Positions 1 through 9,779 of a stretch of DNA of 64,000 nucleotides are shown piece by piece (within the stretch, counting starts at the first letter, position 1; each line of letters begins with the position of its first letter). The notes below the pieces were generated by a model, which saw only the letters and a program-made list of their open reading frames with translations, searched no databases and was not told where the DNA came from. Source of the stretch: Pleurotus ostreatus/Saccharomyces cerevisiae fusant. Taxonomy: Eukaryota; Opisthokonta. The translations under genes were made by a program, and so were the position numbers. The stretch is taken from assembly GCA_024196135.1 (NCBI GenBank), contig JAMQCK010000042.1, positions 62,001-126,000 of the forward strand, read 5' to 3'.

Positions 1-203
1 AGCAATCAATTACCCCCACCCAACCACTCTCCAAAACTCACCGAATATTCACTCGTCCGCCCCGACGGGTCCTTCACGCCGCCACCAAACACGGTCGACG
101 ACGTGCTCTGGACGGTCGGCGTCAGGTGGCGGGACGGGTGCGAGCTTGTCGCGGCGCCGCCTTTGCGGACAGTGGTGCCCTTGATCCATTGGCGTGAGGA
201 CAT
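1..203 (-). CDS. First exon of an unidentified gene running off the left edge
   Basis: An open frame starts at an ATG at 203 and reads 54 codons to 42, where a canonical GTGAGT donor interrupts it. The rest of the gene would lie left of the window. The peptide begins MSSRQWIKGTTV and is rich in Ser, Thr and Gly, with no recognisable domain. Small basic residues near the start could be a targeting sequence, but that is a guess. I do not recognise the family. The well-placed donor is the main reason to think it is a real first exon rather than a chance ORF. Confidence 0.35.
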
Positions 204-708
204 TGTTGGTGTGAGGTGGTGGTGGGCGCGTGTGTTAGGCGGGTGCGAAGCGGTCGGGCCGAAGGCTGCTAATGTGGTCGCGTGCCTTGTTTCGCACGGT
301 CAGGTGATTTTTCGGAGTTCAACTTGGGTTTGGGTCGCGATCACTTTAGGTTTGTACTACCAGTGGGGCAGCCACGCAGGGTTCGGCGAATGATTCCATA
401 GCTTAATACTACGGATGGGATGCATAGTAATGCTAAAGTCCAATAAGTGAGTATCCCTCTGTACAGCATATGTCAGGGAGAGATAGCATACTACTAGCGC
501 AAGCCAATGACGAGTCCCGGGGTCCTAAAAGACAACAGGGAGACAAGAAGGTGCAAGGATATGTCCATGAGAAAGGCGGGTAAGCAACGCTAGATAAGAC
601 GAGGGCCATCGAGGTGTCGTCGTAAAGGTACACAATTACTGCACACCAAAAGAAACAAGGAGGCAGATGAATGAAGATTGCCTCCCTTTACAAATAACCA
701 CGAAGTCC
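204..708. other. Intergenic, nothing recognised
   Basis: About 500 bases between the first exon of the left-edge gene and the 3' end of the membrane-protein gene. The short open frames here have no family resemblance. It should hold the promoter of the left-edge gene and the 3' UTR of the next one. Confidence 0.5.
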
Positions 709-1809
709 CTAATCAAGATTCAAAAACGTCTTCGTCGACTCCGGCGTCTTCGCCCTCGGATGCATCCACGCAGGCGTCGGCGCGCGCACCGAGCCATCGC
801 CCTGTTCGTCCCGCGAGTCGATCCGCGCGAAGCTCGCCCCGTTCGCGACGTATCGACTCCGCGCATCGCTGTTCTCGCGCATGAACGCCTGCGAGGGGGC
901 GAGTTTCCCGATCTTGAGGGAGCGGGGTCGTTGTTGGCGCCGCTTGACGAACATGACGAGGAGGATGAGGAGCCCGAGGCCGACGAGGCCGCCGATGATG
1001 CCGCCGGCGAGGGCGGCGGTGTTGGAGGTGGTTGGCTGGGATGTTGCGGCGGAGGATGTTTGGGCGGCAGCAGCGGAAGAGGAGGTGAGGGAGGACGGTG
1101 AAGAGAGGGGAGCGGCGGAGGAAGTGTGGGAGCTGCTCAGGGTGTAGGCAGACCTTTCACTCTGACCGGAAGATGACTTCGTTGACCGAGTGGTAGGCTC
1201 GGGGTCGAAAGCGGCCGTGGAGGATGAGGTAGGGGCGATGGAGAACGTGGTGGACGCCTCGACGTCGGTATACCCAGGTTCTTCCTCAGACGAGGTGGTG
1301 AAGTAAGTCGCCGAGTCGACTTCTGCGGTCTCAGGAGTGGACTCCGTCGCCTCAGCAGAGGTGCTCGAGTCTGAAGCACGGGTGAAGGAGCCCTGACCGC
1401 CTCCGGCTGGTGCGTAGGTGAAGATAGCGGACTGCGTTTGCACCGCGGTCAGAGTCCCTGCTGCGGGTGCGGTATTTGTGGTAGATGCGGCTGTGGTTGT
1501 TACACCGGTGTGGCAGTCTGCTATACAGAAGGTGGCTCTAGCATCAGCAACCACGATAGCGAGGTCAAGGTGGACGCGCACCGTTACAAGGACTGGCTGC
1601 GCCCGCGGGCACGTCGAGGGATCGCTGGCCGAGGCCAGCGTCGCGCGCATGGTGCGCGTCGTGACCAAGAACGGAGATAGGTCTCCGTGCGTTCTGCGCG
1701 GAACAGTGAGGAGGAGGTGATGGGAACTACTTTCAAGACGTACCAGCAAGCCATGAGCGCCAGCAGAGTGTCTACCAAACACTCGTCTGCGGGCAAGAAC
1801 GGAGCGCAT
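709..1809 (-). CDS. Ser/Thr-rich single-pass membrane protein (SKG6/mid2-like architecture)
   Basis: A minus-strand frame of 366 codons. The C-terminal half is clear: a long Ser/Thr/Ala-rich stalk (about residues 100-265), then one hydrophobic segment (about 267-290, GGIIGGLVGLGLLILLVMFV), then a basic stop-transfer patch KRRQQRPR and a cytoplasmic tail ending in FLNLD. This is the common fungal plan of a heavily O-glycosylated surface protein with a short tail, sometimes called SKG6- or mid2-like and associated with cell-wall sensing or polarity. No enzymatic domain is visible. The N-terminal 60-100 residues read like intron or 5' UTR sequence and no signal peptide is seen, so the true start is probably in an upstream exon that I could not fix. 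The function is inferred from architecture only. Confidence 0.6.
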   Translation of the reverse strand: MRSVLARRRVFGRHSAGAHGLLVRLESSSHHLLLTVPRRTHGDLSPFLVTTRTMRATLASASDPSTCPRAQPVLVTVRVHLDLAIVVADARATFCIADCHTGVTTTAASTTNTAPAAGTLTAVQTQSAIFTYAPAGGGQGSFTRASDSSTSAEATESTPETAEVDSATYFTTSSEEEPGYTDVEASTTFSIAPTSSSTAAFDPEPTTRSTKSSSGQSERSAYTLSSSHTSSAAPLSSPSSLTSSSAAAAQTSSAATSQPTTSNTAALAGGIIGGLVGLGLLILLVMFVKRRQQRPRSLKIGKLAPSQAFMRENSDARSRYVANGASFARIDSRDEQGDGSVRAPTPAWMHPRAKTPESTKTFLNLD

Positions 1810-2382
1810 TGGCTAGCAGATACCGCAAAGAAGATAGAGAAGAGAACGCAAGTCTATCCTCTTGAGGGAGATGGGAGATGCCTTCCTCAGGACTTAGGGG
1901 CGCATGCACGGCCAGTTAACGAGCGGAAGGGCGACGACCAATCCCACTCCTGGCGGGGGGCAGCACGGCGCGAAACGAGTGACGAAGGTGGTGGAGGTGG
2001 TGGAAGACAGAAAGAAGAAGAGGAACGGAAGGAGTATAAGCGCGCGGAATGTCATGCGTGCGCTCATCATCCAGGCAACACACAGAAAGTTCCGCGGACG
2101 GTGGACCTGGACTGATGGACACCCAGCGCGATCTGTGGACTGAGGTCCGCGGTGGCTGACGTTCGCGTCCTTGTTGAATGACAAGTTGTTCCGGAGACCG
2201 TCCGCGCCCTGGCAACCCCGGCGCGTTCATTGTGGTGCGGTGGCAACATCCAGGCCGACCAGGCCGCCGTGCATGTTGGGCGGCAACGGCGCACGTGGGG
2301 TCGGCGTGACTCACAAGATATATCGGGATGCGGGCCGGTGCGGCGGTATGTCATGATTGCGATTGGCGGCGCGCGTCATTCC
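1810..2382. promoter_or_regulatory. Shared divergent upstream region
   Basis: The region between the minus-strand membrane-protein gene and the plus-strand GLO2. It should contain both promoters and possibly the missing 5' exon of the membrane-protein gene. No further gene is recognisable. Confidence 0.4.
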
Positions 2383-3463
2383 ATGCTTCGCACCGCGATC
2401 CAGAGGACGACTGCGAGTTCCCTCAGACCGAGAGTCAGCTTCATAGCGCCTCCTTCTTTCCTACACCGCACCTTCGCCTCCTCTATACCACGCAAGATGA
2501 AGGTCGTCGCCGTGCCCGTGAGGGACGATAACTACGCATATCTGCTCATCGACGAGCCGTCGAAGAAGGCCGCCGCGGTGGACCCCTACGATGTGACGCG
2601 CGTGAGCGCTGCGGCGGAGGGGATGGGCGTAGAGATCGTCGCGGGGATCACGACGCACCACCATTATGATCATGCTGGGGGGAACAAGGTGAGTAAGCGG
2701 GGAGGATATTAGAGGAGGGAACAAGGCTGATGGAGGGTAGACTTTTGTAGGTTGTTTCCTGCCTCGCTAAGTACGAAGAGTAACGATGTGCAGGCCTCAA
2801 CGTTTCCTGGCGTACCCATCTACGGTGGTAGCCAACAGGTGGAAGCAGTAACCAAGATCGTGAAGGACAAGGAAGAGTTTACCATCGGTGAGAACACGCA
2901 CATCAAGTACGTCTTACCCCCTTGTGCATTCTCATCCCCACTAAACCTCCCTTAGATGCCTAGCTACCCCCTGCCACACCCAAGACTCCATCTGCTACCA
3001 CGTCACCGACAAGACCGGCGCGCACCCCGGCGGCGTCTTCACCGGCGACACCCTCTTCATCGGCGGCTGCGGGCGCTTCTTCGAAGGCACCGCGGACGAG
3101 ATGCACAAAGCGCTCTCCTACCTCGGCACGCTTCCCAACGAGACGGTCGTGTATAACGGGCACGAGTACACCGCGGGGAACGCCGCGTTCGCGCGGAGCA
3201 TCGACCCGGAGGGCGCGGGCGTGAAGCGGCTGGTGGCGCTGGCGAAGGAGAACAGGATCACGACGGGGCAGACGACGATTGGGGACGAGAAGGAGTGGAA
3301 TGTGTTCATGCGCTTGGGGGACGAGGTGGTGAAGTGTGTGCACTCCCTCGCTGGTCGACAGTCAGCTGACCCACCTCGCAGGAAGGCTTCCGGTGCTGCG
3401 TCCCGGGGGACGACCGCTGTCATGGATGCGCTCCGGAATGGGAAGAATACGTTCAAGGGGTAA
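2383..3463 (+). CDS. GLO2: Hydroxyacylglutathione hydrolase (glyoxalase II)
   Basis: Second enzyme of the glyoxalase system, hydrolysing S-lactoylglutathione to D-lactate and glutathione. Four exons fit: 2383-2688, 2794-2906, 2956-3333 and 3382-3463, giving 292 aa. The metallo-beta-lactamase motif THHHYDHAGGN spans the end of exon 1. TPCHTQDSICY, GDTLFIGGCGRFFEGT and YNGHEYT supply the other metal ligands, and the C-terminus ends in VMDALR..KNTFKG as in fungal GLO2. An ATG at 2497 (MKVVAVPVRDDNYAY) aligns with cytosolic glyoxalase II starts and would give 254 aa. The upstream in-frame ATG at 2383 adds a 38-residue Arg/Ser-rich, acid-free extension like a mitochondrial presequence, so dual targeting is plausible. 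The fold and catalytic residues are clear. Confidence 0.95.
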
Positions 3464-3648
3464 GCTCTTGCCACAATCTCCATGTTCTCTCGTTGACCTC
3501 CCTCCTACAGCTCCCTGTAAAGCGTCGTCATTGCATAAATGCCACAACAATGTACTTATTATTACCAGACAAGCACTATATGTATGAGTCTCGTCGTCGT
3601 CGTAACCCAGTCCAGAGATGCCCAAGCAAACGCGCATAGGGGAGCCTA

Positions 3649-4468
3649 TCAGCCACCCATGCCAATCACCTTCAATATGGCACTCCGTGCGTACGGTATG
3701 TACGACAAGGTGTACCAGGTGTATGCGAGGTATTCGACGATGACAAAGACTGAGTGACACAATGAGCACCACGGAGACGGGGAAGAGGGAAGGCAACGCA
3801 CTGATGGCCAAGATCTGGGGAGAAGGAAATGTGAGCAAGCGAAGAGGGAATTGTGCGGCATATACGCACATCGCTGTTTAAAACGAACGCGGCAATGAGG
3901 ACGAGGGCGATGGATGCGAGGAAGACGATGCTGGCGAGTACGCGTACAGGTTTGAACATCTAGGAGAGCGAGTTGAGTTAGTGGGTAGATGAGACAGGCA
4001 ACAGGTAGCGCCGCATACAAGCTTGAGCTGCTTCAAGAACTGTAGACGGCGAGCTGTCAGTACCTCGCATCGTACCATGCGGTAGCCACTCACCCCGATC
4101 AAGAAACCAGTTCCAACTAATGAGATGATCGTTCCCAGAACGTAGAGTGCTATGTGGCTCTGAGTACGCCATGCAGCAGTCACGAAGGCCTCACGCACCA
4201 GCAAACGACCCCAACTGCCCCGGCAAGAACAGCAAGATGGTCCCAATCAGACTCAACACGAATCCCGCGATTAAGCTGGTAGAGGCATCGCGTCAGTCCT
4301 ATCCCCATCTACACCCTCACTCTATCCCACTCACCATCCCGCGAACCCATACAAGCGCGTCGTGCGGGAGAGCCCGAGGAACTTGAACGCCGAGTCGCCC
4401 TCGAAGAACTGCGTTTCCGGGATGGCACTGCCAGCCGTCTCGAGGTTGAACCACCCTTTCGGAGCCAT
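3649..4468 (-). CDS. SFT2: SFT2-family Golgi vesicle transport protein
   Basis: A small tetraspan membrane protein of about 163 aa, needed for retrograde transport to the Golgi in the yeast family. Seven exons can be joined on the minus strand. The start MAPKGWFNLE is at 4468. The four hydrophobic segments lie near CLIAGFVLSLIGTILLFL, ALYVLGTIISLVGTGFLIG, VLASIVFLASIALVLIAAFV and IIFVIVEYLAYTWY. The C-terminus TWYTLSYIPYARSAILK is the family hallmark. Two exons are very small: 21 nt coding FLKQLKL and a 13-nt exon at 3802-3814. The gene is convergent with GLO2. Confidence in the family is high; the tiny exons are inferred from frame and conservation. Confidence 0.9.
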
Positions 4469-4866
4469 GATTTAAGGGTTGGTTGTAAGGACCAGCTGAG
4501 GGTGGGAGAGGGAAACTGATGAGGGGCGGGGAGAGGAGGGGAAGGCGGGGTACGGCAAGCCTGTGCCAGCACTGGAGGAAACAAAGCGCGCAGCGTGACA
4601 CCGCGCTTAGGGCAGTGACTGTCACGCCAAGCCCGAGGGACTTGTGTTCAAGTCGCGTTGTCGAGGTATCACTCGCGATATTCTAAGCCTTGAAAGGTCA
4701 TCTTAAGACGTATGAAGGGTCCCCATGTCTGTGTATCTCATCTCTTACTTGGAACGCAGACAATTGCTGTCCCTCGCCGGGTTCGAACATCCAACCCTGC
4801 TCATCGAACTCCGGGCCGAAACGCAAAAACCAAGATTGATCTCGTCCTTCCCGCCGACGGCACACT

Positions 4867-6606
4867 ATGCCTTCGTCGCTCATCAGGGTGAGTGTGCGGC
4901 GTACGCTGGTGTACGCCCCGCGAGTCCGTCCCCTCGTCGCCCGCAGGAATATCTTCGGTCTTTTCAACAAGAAGCAGCCACCAGCAAAAAAGCCCGAGCC
5001 GGTCCCCATCCTCGCCCCGGATGACCTCTTCCACCCGCTCTCCAAGTCGCCGTTCCCCGAGGTGCGCGCCCGCGCGGAGGTGATTCAGAAGCTTGCACCG
5101 TGTCCGGTATGTCTGGAGGAGCATAATCATGGGGAGCACAGCGCGGAGACGGCGGAGGGGGAGGCGCCAGCGAAGCCCAAGTCTGTCGCGTTCGAGTGCC
5201 CGGATTGCGGCTGGCCGACACACTGCTCGGAGGAGCACTGGAAGGCGGACACGGAGCATGTCAAGTACTGCTCGCGCTTGCGGGACGCCAACGAGGACGA
5301 GCACGACCTGCGGAGCCAGCGGCGCTTCCGTGAATTCGAGATGCCAGGTGCGTGGTGCTCGCCGCTCGCGACTCGAAAGTGGTGCTGACAGCGCGTGTTA
5401 GGACCCCAGGGCTACGAGGACGCGATCTCATTCGCGAACTGGGACACCTTCTGGTATACGCGCGGCTTCTTCTCGATGGACAGCGAGCGCTCGCGGCGCC
5501 ATGCGTCGAAGGTCCTCTCGTACCCGATCACTATTGGGAATGTCCTACACCAGTACAGCAACTTGACGCTCAATAATCAGCGCTTGACGCCGGAAGGCTC
5601 GCGCTCGATGGCGGCTATCCGGTCGACGCTGCATGTACCGACGGGAACGCCAGAGACTCCTGAGCACGCAGCCGGCAAGCCGCAAGTGCGCGTATTTATC
5701 CTCGGCGCACGCGGGGAGTCGTCACTGCCTGTGCACGTCTGGGAGCAGCTCACTATGCTCTTCCCCTCGTCCAACCTGCACATCATCTTCATCGGGCCTC
5801 AGGTGGCATTGCCGAAAGGGTTCGGCAAGAAGAAGCAGACAACAAACCAGGCGACATCCTCCGACCCGTCACCCAAGTCCACATCGACTGCCTCTGCTTC
5901 ATCGACTGCATCGAGCCCAACACCAGAGCCCGAAGCAGCGCCCCAGACCGAAGCGACCTCCGAGTCGACCGCTGTGACAGAGTCTGAGGAGGAACTCGAG
6001 GAGGAGCGCCCCATCTACTCGCCGAATGTGTACATGCCCAAGACGCCGAAGCCCATCCCGGCGCAGCCGTATACGCGTAACGCCATCCAGAAGTACGGCG
6101 CGCCGTCCTACACGACGCCCTACACGCACGCCCTCACCGTGACCGGCATCCGCTCGAGCTACACGCCCGACCTGCACAACGAGCACTTCGCGGACACGCT
6201 CGACCCGTACAGCGACTGCTTCTTCCTCTTCTCCCCCGGCCTCGGCTTCCCCTCCCCGACCGTGCCCTCCGCAGCGGACAAAGTCCTGCAGATCAACTCG
6301 CCCACGGAGTGGGGCGGCGTCCTCCCCACGCTCCTCGAGACGAAGTGCCCGATCTTTGTCACGGGCTTCTCCCCCGCGGACCTCGAGCGCGACGTGCGCG
6401 CGCTTGCGACGAGCGAGATCGCGAATGACTTCGACTGGATCCTGACGCCCGGGCCAAACGAGTTTGCCAGCTTGCGGTGGGAGGTGGCGGACTTCGACCC
6501 CAGGGTGATGATCAAGCTGAACTATGGCATCTGGGGCATTCGGGGGAAGACAAGGGAGATCCAGGAGAAGAGCAGCATCTTCGACGTGTTCGCACCCAGG
6601 GTATAG
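4867..6606 (+). CDS. MSS51: Mitochondrial COX1 translational activator MSS51 (MYND-type zinc finger)
   Basis: In yeast, Mss51 activates translation of mitochondrial COX1 mRNA and couples it to cytochrome oxidase assembly. There are two exons, 4867-5347 and 5402-6606, giving 561 aa. The N-terminus is basic and hydroxylated (VSVRRTLVYAPRVRPLVARR), consistent with mitochondrial import. The zinc finger runs through CPVCLEEH, CPDCGWPTHC and HWKADTEHVKYC. Family blocks follow: ANEDEHDLRS, NWDTFWYTRGF, YPITIGNVLH, RLTPEGSRSMAAIR and VFILGARGESSLP. A Ser/Thr/Glu-rich low-complexity insert at about residues 325-390 is probably a lineage-specific linker. The intron falls inside the conserved MPGPQ block, which confirms the junction. 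Confidence 0.95.
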
Positions 6607-6969
6607 GGACTCATTGCATAGCCCAGTCCGTAGCTACCAACACTATTCATCCCCTCTCATCTGCTTCATGAACTTGCTGGTTCGACGGGGCGTCAGGGAA
6701 GGGCAAGCGAAGTCAGCGAACGCACCCATTGGGTGCGGAATTCGGAAATCCCATTCTTTGCGATCCGACATTGCCCGTCAAGGGCTTAGACAGACTCAGT
6801 ACCGCCAAATATGTGCAAACATGGACGGAAGTTCTAAGGCCTCCGCATGCTGTTGCTGGCCAAGGCAGAGCGAAAGCAGCCAATCACACGTGAGAAGTTG
6901 AACTTTCGGCAAATGCCGCTTCAGGAAATTATCTCCGGATGCAGTTTCTCTCCTTGACTCGAACCTATC
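6607..6969. other. Intergenic between MSS51 and HIS3
   Basis: About 360 bases holding the MSS51 3' end and the HIS3 promoter. No convincing gene or TATA element was identified. Confidence 0.4.
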
Positions 6970-7782
6970 ATGTCGCGCCAGGCTACCATCTCCCGCAAAA
7001 CGAGCGAAACAGAAATTGAGGTCTCTATCGACCTTGACTGCGCCCCAGGCTCTGCCAAGGCGCAGGAGATATCCGTTTCCACAGGCATTGGCTTCCTGGA
7101 CCATGTCAGTCGTGGTTTGAAGATCTGCATAATATAAAATCATCTACTGACCCCAACAAGATGTTCACTGCTCTGGCGAAGCACGGCGGCATGTCTCTCA
7201 CATTGAAATGTAAGGGGGACCTCTGGATCGACGATCATCATACTGCAGATAAGTCATGTCCTCGATGCATTTGGTGGCATTCCTTGACCTCCTCAGCACA
7301 GGACTGCGCGATCGCATTGGGAACCGCGTTCAAGCAAGCTCTCGGAGAAGTACGCGGAATCCGCCGCTACGGCACCGGCTTCGCCCCTCTGGACGAGGTA
7401 TACAATTTATACCTTTCATACACAGCCGTTCTCACCCCGAACTAAGGCGTTATCGCGCGCTGTTATCGACATCTGCGCGAGGCCATACTGCTTCACCGAC
7501 CTCGGCATGAAGCGCGAAAAAGTGGGCGACCTCTCGACAGAGATGTTGCCACATATCTTCTACTCGTTCGCCATCGCGTCTGGCGCGACGATGCACATTG
7601 ACGTCCTCAGAGGCGAGAATGACCACCATCGGTAAGCGTGGATTATCAGAGGCGGCGATATGATTAACTCTGACGGCTTTTGCAGCGCTGAGTCTGCCTT
7701 CAAGGCACTCGCTCTGGCCATAAAGCAGGCTATTGAGAAGACGGGCGGTAACGATGTACCTAGTACAAAGGGAGTGCTATGA
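6970..7782 (+). CDS. HIS3: Imidazoleglycerol-phosphate dehydratase
   Basis: Sixth step of histidine synthesis, dehydrating imidazole glycerol phosphate to imidazole acetol phosphate. Five exons fit: 6970-7104, 7161-7248, 7300-7397, 7447-7631 and 7686-7782, giving 200 aa, normal for the family. Motifs: [20 protein letters not shown], the metal-binding [30 protein letters not shown] and the second metal site [11 protein letters not shown]. Four exons use ordinary GT-AG junctions. The second intron, which splits the first metal-binding motif, gives the conserved HHTAED only if it is read as an AT-AC intron at 7249-7299 (see findings). The gene is convergent with the first F-box gene, 47 bases away. 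Confidence 0.93.
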
Positions 7783-7829
7783 TTGCGATCAGTGAAATTC
7801 TCCGCAAAAATGTACGATATAGAACAGGA

Positions 7830-9332
7830 TCAGTATGGCAAAGGGCTGTTCACCCAGGCGGCCCCCAAGGGAAGGTCCGTGTCGACATAACACAGGGGTG
7901 CGAGACTCGCGTCGACATACTGCCGCCTCGTTATGATGAGAATCCTGACAAGGTCTCTGTACATGACTTCTGCATTGCCACCGCACTTCAGCTCCAGCCC
8001 GGTAAGCATTGGCAGGAAGCCAAGCCTGCTGGGATCGGGAGTGCGTGTCAACATTATGAGCAATTCCATCGTGACGACGAGCTGCGTCCCGTTGGGGCGA
8101 GACTCGTCCTTGATTTTGAGGCTGGAGAGGCTCGGCGTGCTCGACAAGCAGTCGACGATCCACTCCGGTGACTGGGGATTCATCCCCTCGATCTCGAAGA
8201 TGCGAAGGTACTGCACACCCTGCGGACGGGTGACGAGGATGATGGCGGATCGAAGGTAAAGTTCAGGCTCGGCGCGGAGACCTTGCCCCTTCATGGCAAG
8301 TTTGACCAGCATGGGCGCGACGATATAGGCGGACAGGTAGCACGCGCCATGCACGAGAGTGAGGTCGGAGAGATGGGGGCACATCAGGCCGTCGAAATTC
8401 TGATCGTAGCCGCCGAGCTCCGCGACGCGCACGGTAAGGCGCATGATGGTGGACGCGCACGCCGCTATGGATGGCAAGATCCCCTGTAGGGTGCCATCCG
8501 CACCGACGAAGTCGAGCTCGAGACTCATGAGGCGCGAGGAGGCAGGGAACTGGATAGGTGCATTGATAGAGAGGAAATGAAGGTTGAGCATCATCAGCAT
8601 GGGCGCGTTGTCGAAGTATCGGACCGCCCTGGCCACTTCGTGGCCACAGTGGAGGTCCAGTACCATCAGGAGGGGGAAGTAGCCGGGCCAGTGGGCGTCG
8701 AGAGCGCCCATCGTTTGATCGAAGTCGGGCAACACGAGCCTCGGCCACTGCGACGCGGACGACATTACCAGGCGAAGCGCCTCTGCATCCGGCGTGCCAT
8801 GCCCGTCCGGAAGAGCCTGCACGTCCGAAGCGACCTGCCCTCCAGAAGCGATCTGCACGCTGCGCAGCCTGCCCGCCGACCTCTCGAGGCGGTTTGCGAT
8901 AGGGCCCGCGCGACTATCCAGCGTCATGCAGATGTTCGCCCAGAATTGCGGGATGGCGAGCGCGACCTCGCGCCAGCAGAAGCACACGGCGGATAAATTC
9001 AGCGTCGCGCTGACGTCCGCCTCGTCCCACGCGTAGGGGAGGGCCAGCTTGAAGATGGCGATAAGCAGCTCGCGCGGGAGGCGCCTGACGGGGGCGAGGG
9101 CGGCACGGCAGAGGGAGATGGCGTTCCGGACGCGCGGTGATTGAGTAGAATCGACAGAATTGGCTGAGTCGGATGGGGGGTGTATCTGTGTTCTGCACAG
9201 GACGTCAAGGATGTGTAAGATGCGCGTAGCGTTCTCGGGAGTGGGGACGTCGCCTGCGCGGAGGAGCTCGATGGTCGCGTACTGCGGGAGCTCTTGCAGG
9301 CAGGCTTCGATGTTGAGCTCGGGCTGAGGCAT
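7830..9332 (-). CDS. F-box/LRR protein, array copy 1
   Basis: An intronless gene of 500 aa from the ATG at 9332. Upstream in-frame ATGs exist, but starting here (MPQPELNIEACLQELPQYA) matches the N-termini of the neighbouring copies. The N-terminal helix-rich module carries LLRAGDVPTPENATRI, a diverged form of the RSGxIPNxQ signature. The F-box follows (APVRRLPRELLIAIFKLALP to CFCWREVALAIPQFW, about residues 85-140), then irregular leucine-rich repeats to the C-terminus. F-box proteins recruit targets to SCF ubiquitin ligases through Skp1; the substrate is unknown. This is the most diverged array member: ICM replaces the usual tail of the F-box region and the C-terminus differs. Confidence 0.85.
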   Translation of the reverse strand: MPQPELNIEACLQELPQYATIELLRAGDVPTPENATRILHILDVLCRTQIHPPSDSANSVDSTQSPRVRNAISLCRAALAPVRRLPRELLIAIFKLALPYAWDEADVSATLNLSAVCFCWREVALAIPQFWANICMTLDSRAGPIANRLERSAGRLRSVQIASGGQVASDVQALPDGHGTPDAEALRLVMSSASQWPRLVLPDFDQTMGALDAHWPGYFPLLMVLDLHCGHEVARAVRYFDNAPMLMMLNLHFLSINAPIQFPASSRLMSLELDFVGADGTLQGILPSIAACASTIMRLTVRVAELGGYDQNFDGLMCPHLSDLTLVHGACYLSAYIVAPMLVKLAMKGQGLRAEPELYLRSAIILVTRPQGVQYLRIFEIEGMNPQSPEWIVDCLSSTPSLSSLKIKDESRPNGTQLVVTMELLIMLTRTPDPSRLGFLPMLTGLELKCGGNAEVMYRDLVRILIITRRQYVDASLAPLCYVDTDLPLGAAWVNSPLPY

Positions 9333-9770
9333 GGCTGGACTGAGAACGAACATTAGCTCGTCTCCTTGGCGCAGAGCGCGCTGGAGCACGCACCGAACGA
9401 GTTGAGTGAAAATGGGGGAAGTCGGGGTGGGCTGTGAGGTATAAGGGGCATAGTCAGTTGCGCTAAATACATGTCAATGCACGGCCCCGTGTGGGCACCA
9501 GAATCCAGGGCCAAGGGCAAGAGTAGGGCATGCAACGAGCATGCCGAGGGCGCTAGAGAGGAATTGGAGTCCACGCCTTAATGCACTGTCTCACCCCCAT
9601 TGAATCGACCAGAGCAGATGATGGCATTCAGTGCAGACATTGCCATTCAACGCATAGATTACCCCACGATGCTTGTATACGTACCGCGCACTGCCTATCT
9701 GACAGCCCGCCTAGTACGCTACCAGCGCGTCCAGTACGCTCCCGCGGCGCTCAGTACGCTCCCGCGGCGC
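9333..9770. other. Intergenic between F-box copies 1 and 2
   Basis: Promoter region of F-box copy 1 and 3' flank of copy 2. Its right end holds a short tandem repeat (separate entry). No gene is recognised. Confidence 0.4.
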
Positions 9771-9779
9771 TCAGTACGC
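9732..9779. repeat. Tandem 20-bp repeat over the end of F-box copy 2
   Basis: The unit CAGTACGCTCCCGCGGCGCT occurs twice exactly (9732-9751, 9752-9771), followed by a partial third copy from 9772. The stop codon of the adjacent F-box gene lies at 9771-9773, so the repeat begins inside the coding end and runs into the 3' flank. Confidence 0.9.

Noticed and set aside
4770..4810. GGGTTCGAAC resembling a tRNA T-loop
   Set aside because: Flanking bases cannot form T and acceptor stems on either strand, and no D-arm consensus lies upstream.
4698..4866. Extra 5' exon for MSS51
   Set aside because: The frame upstream of 4867 is not in phase through any consensus acceptor, and the ATG at 4867 already gives a good mitochondrial leader.
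7249..7299. Calling the HIS3 intron a U12-type intron
   Set aside because: The branch-like TTCCTTGAC fits, but the donor ATAAGTC is not ATATCCTT; the U12 spliceosome is thought to be absent from most basidiomycetes, so I left the type open.
8263..9198. Long antisense open frames opposite the F-box genes
   Set aside because: They are GC-bias shadows: Arg/Pro/Ala-rich, without domains, and lie opposite clearly coding frames.
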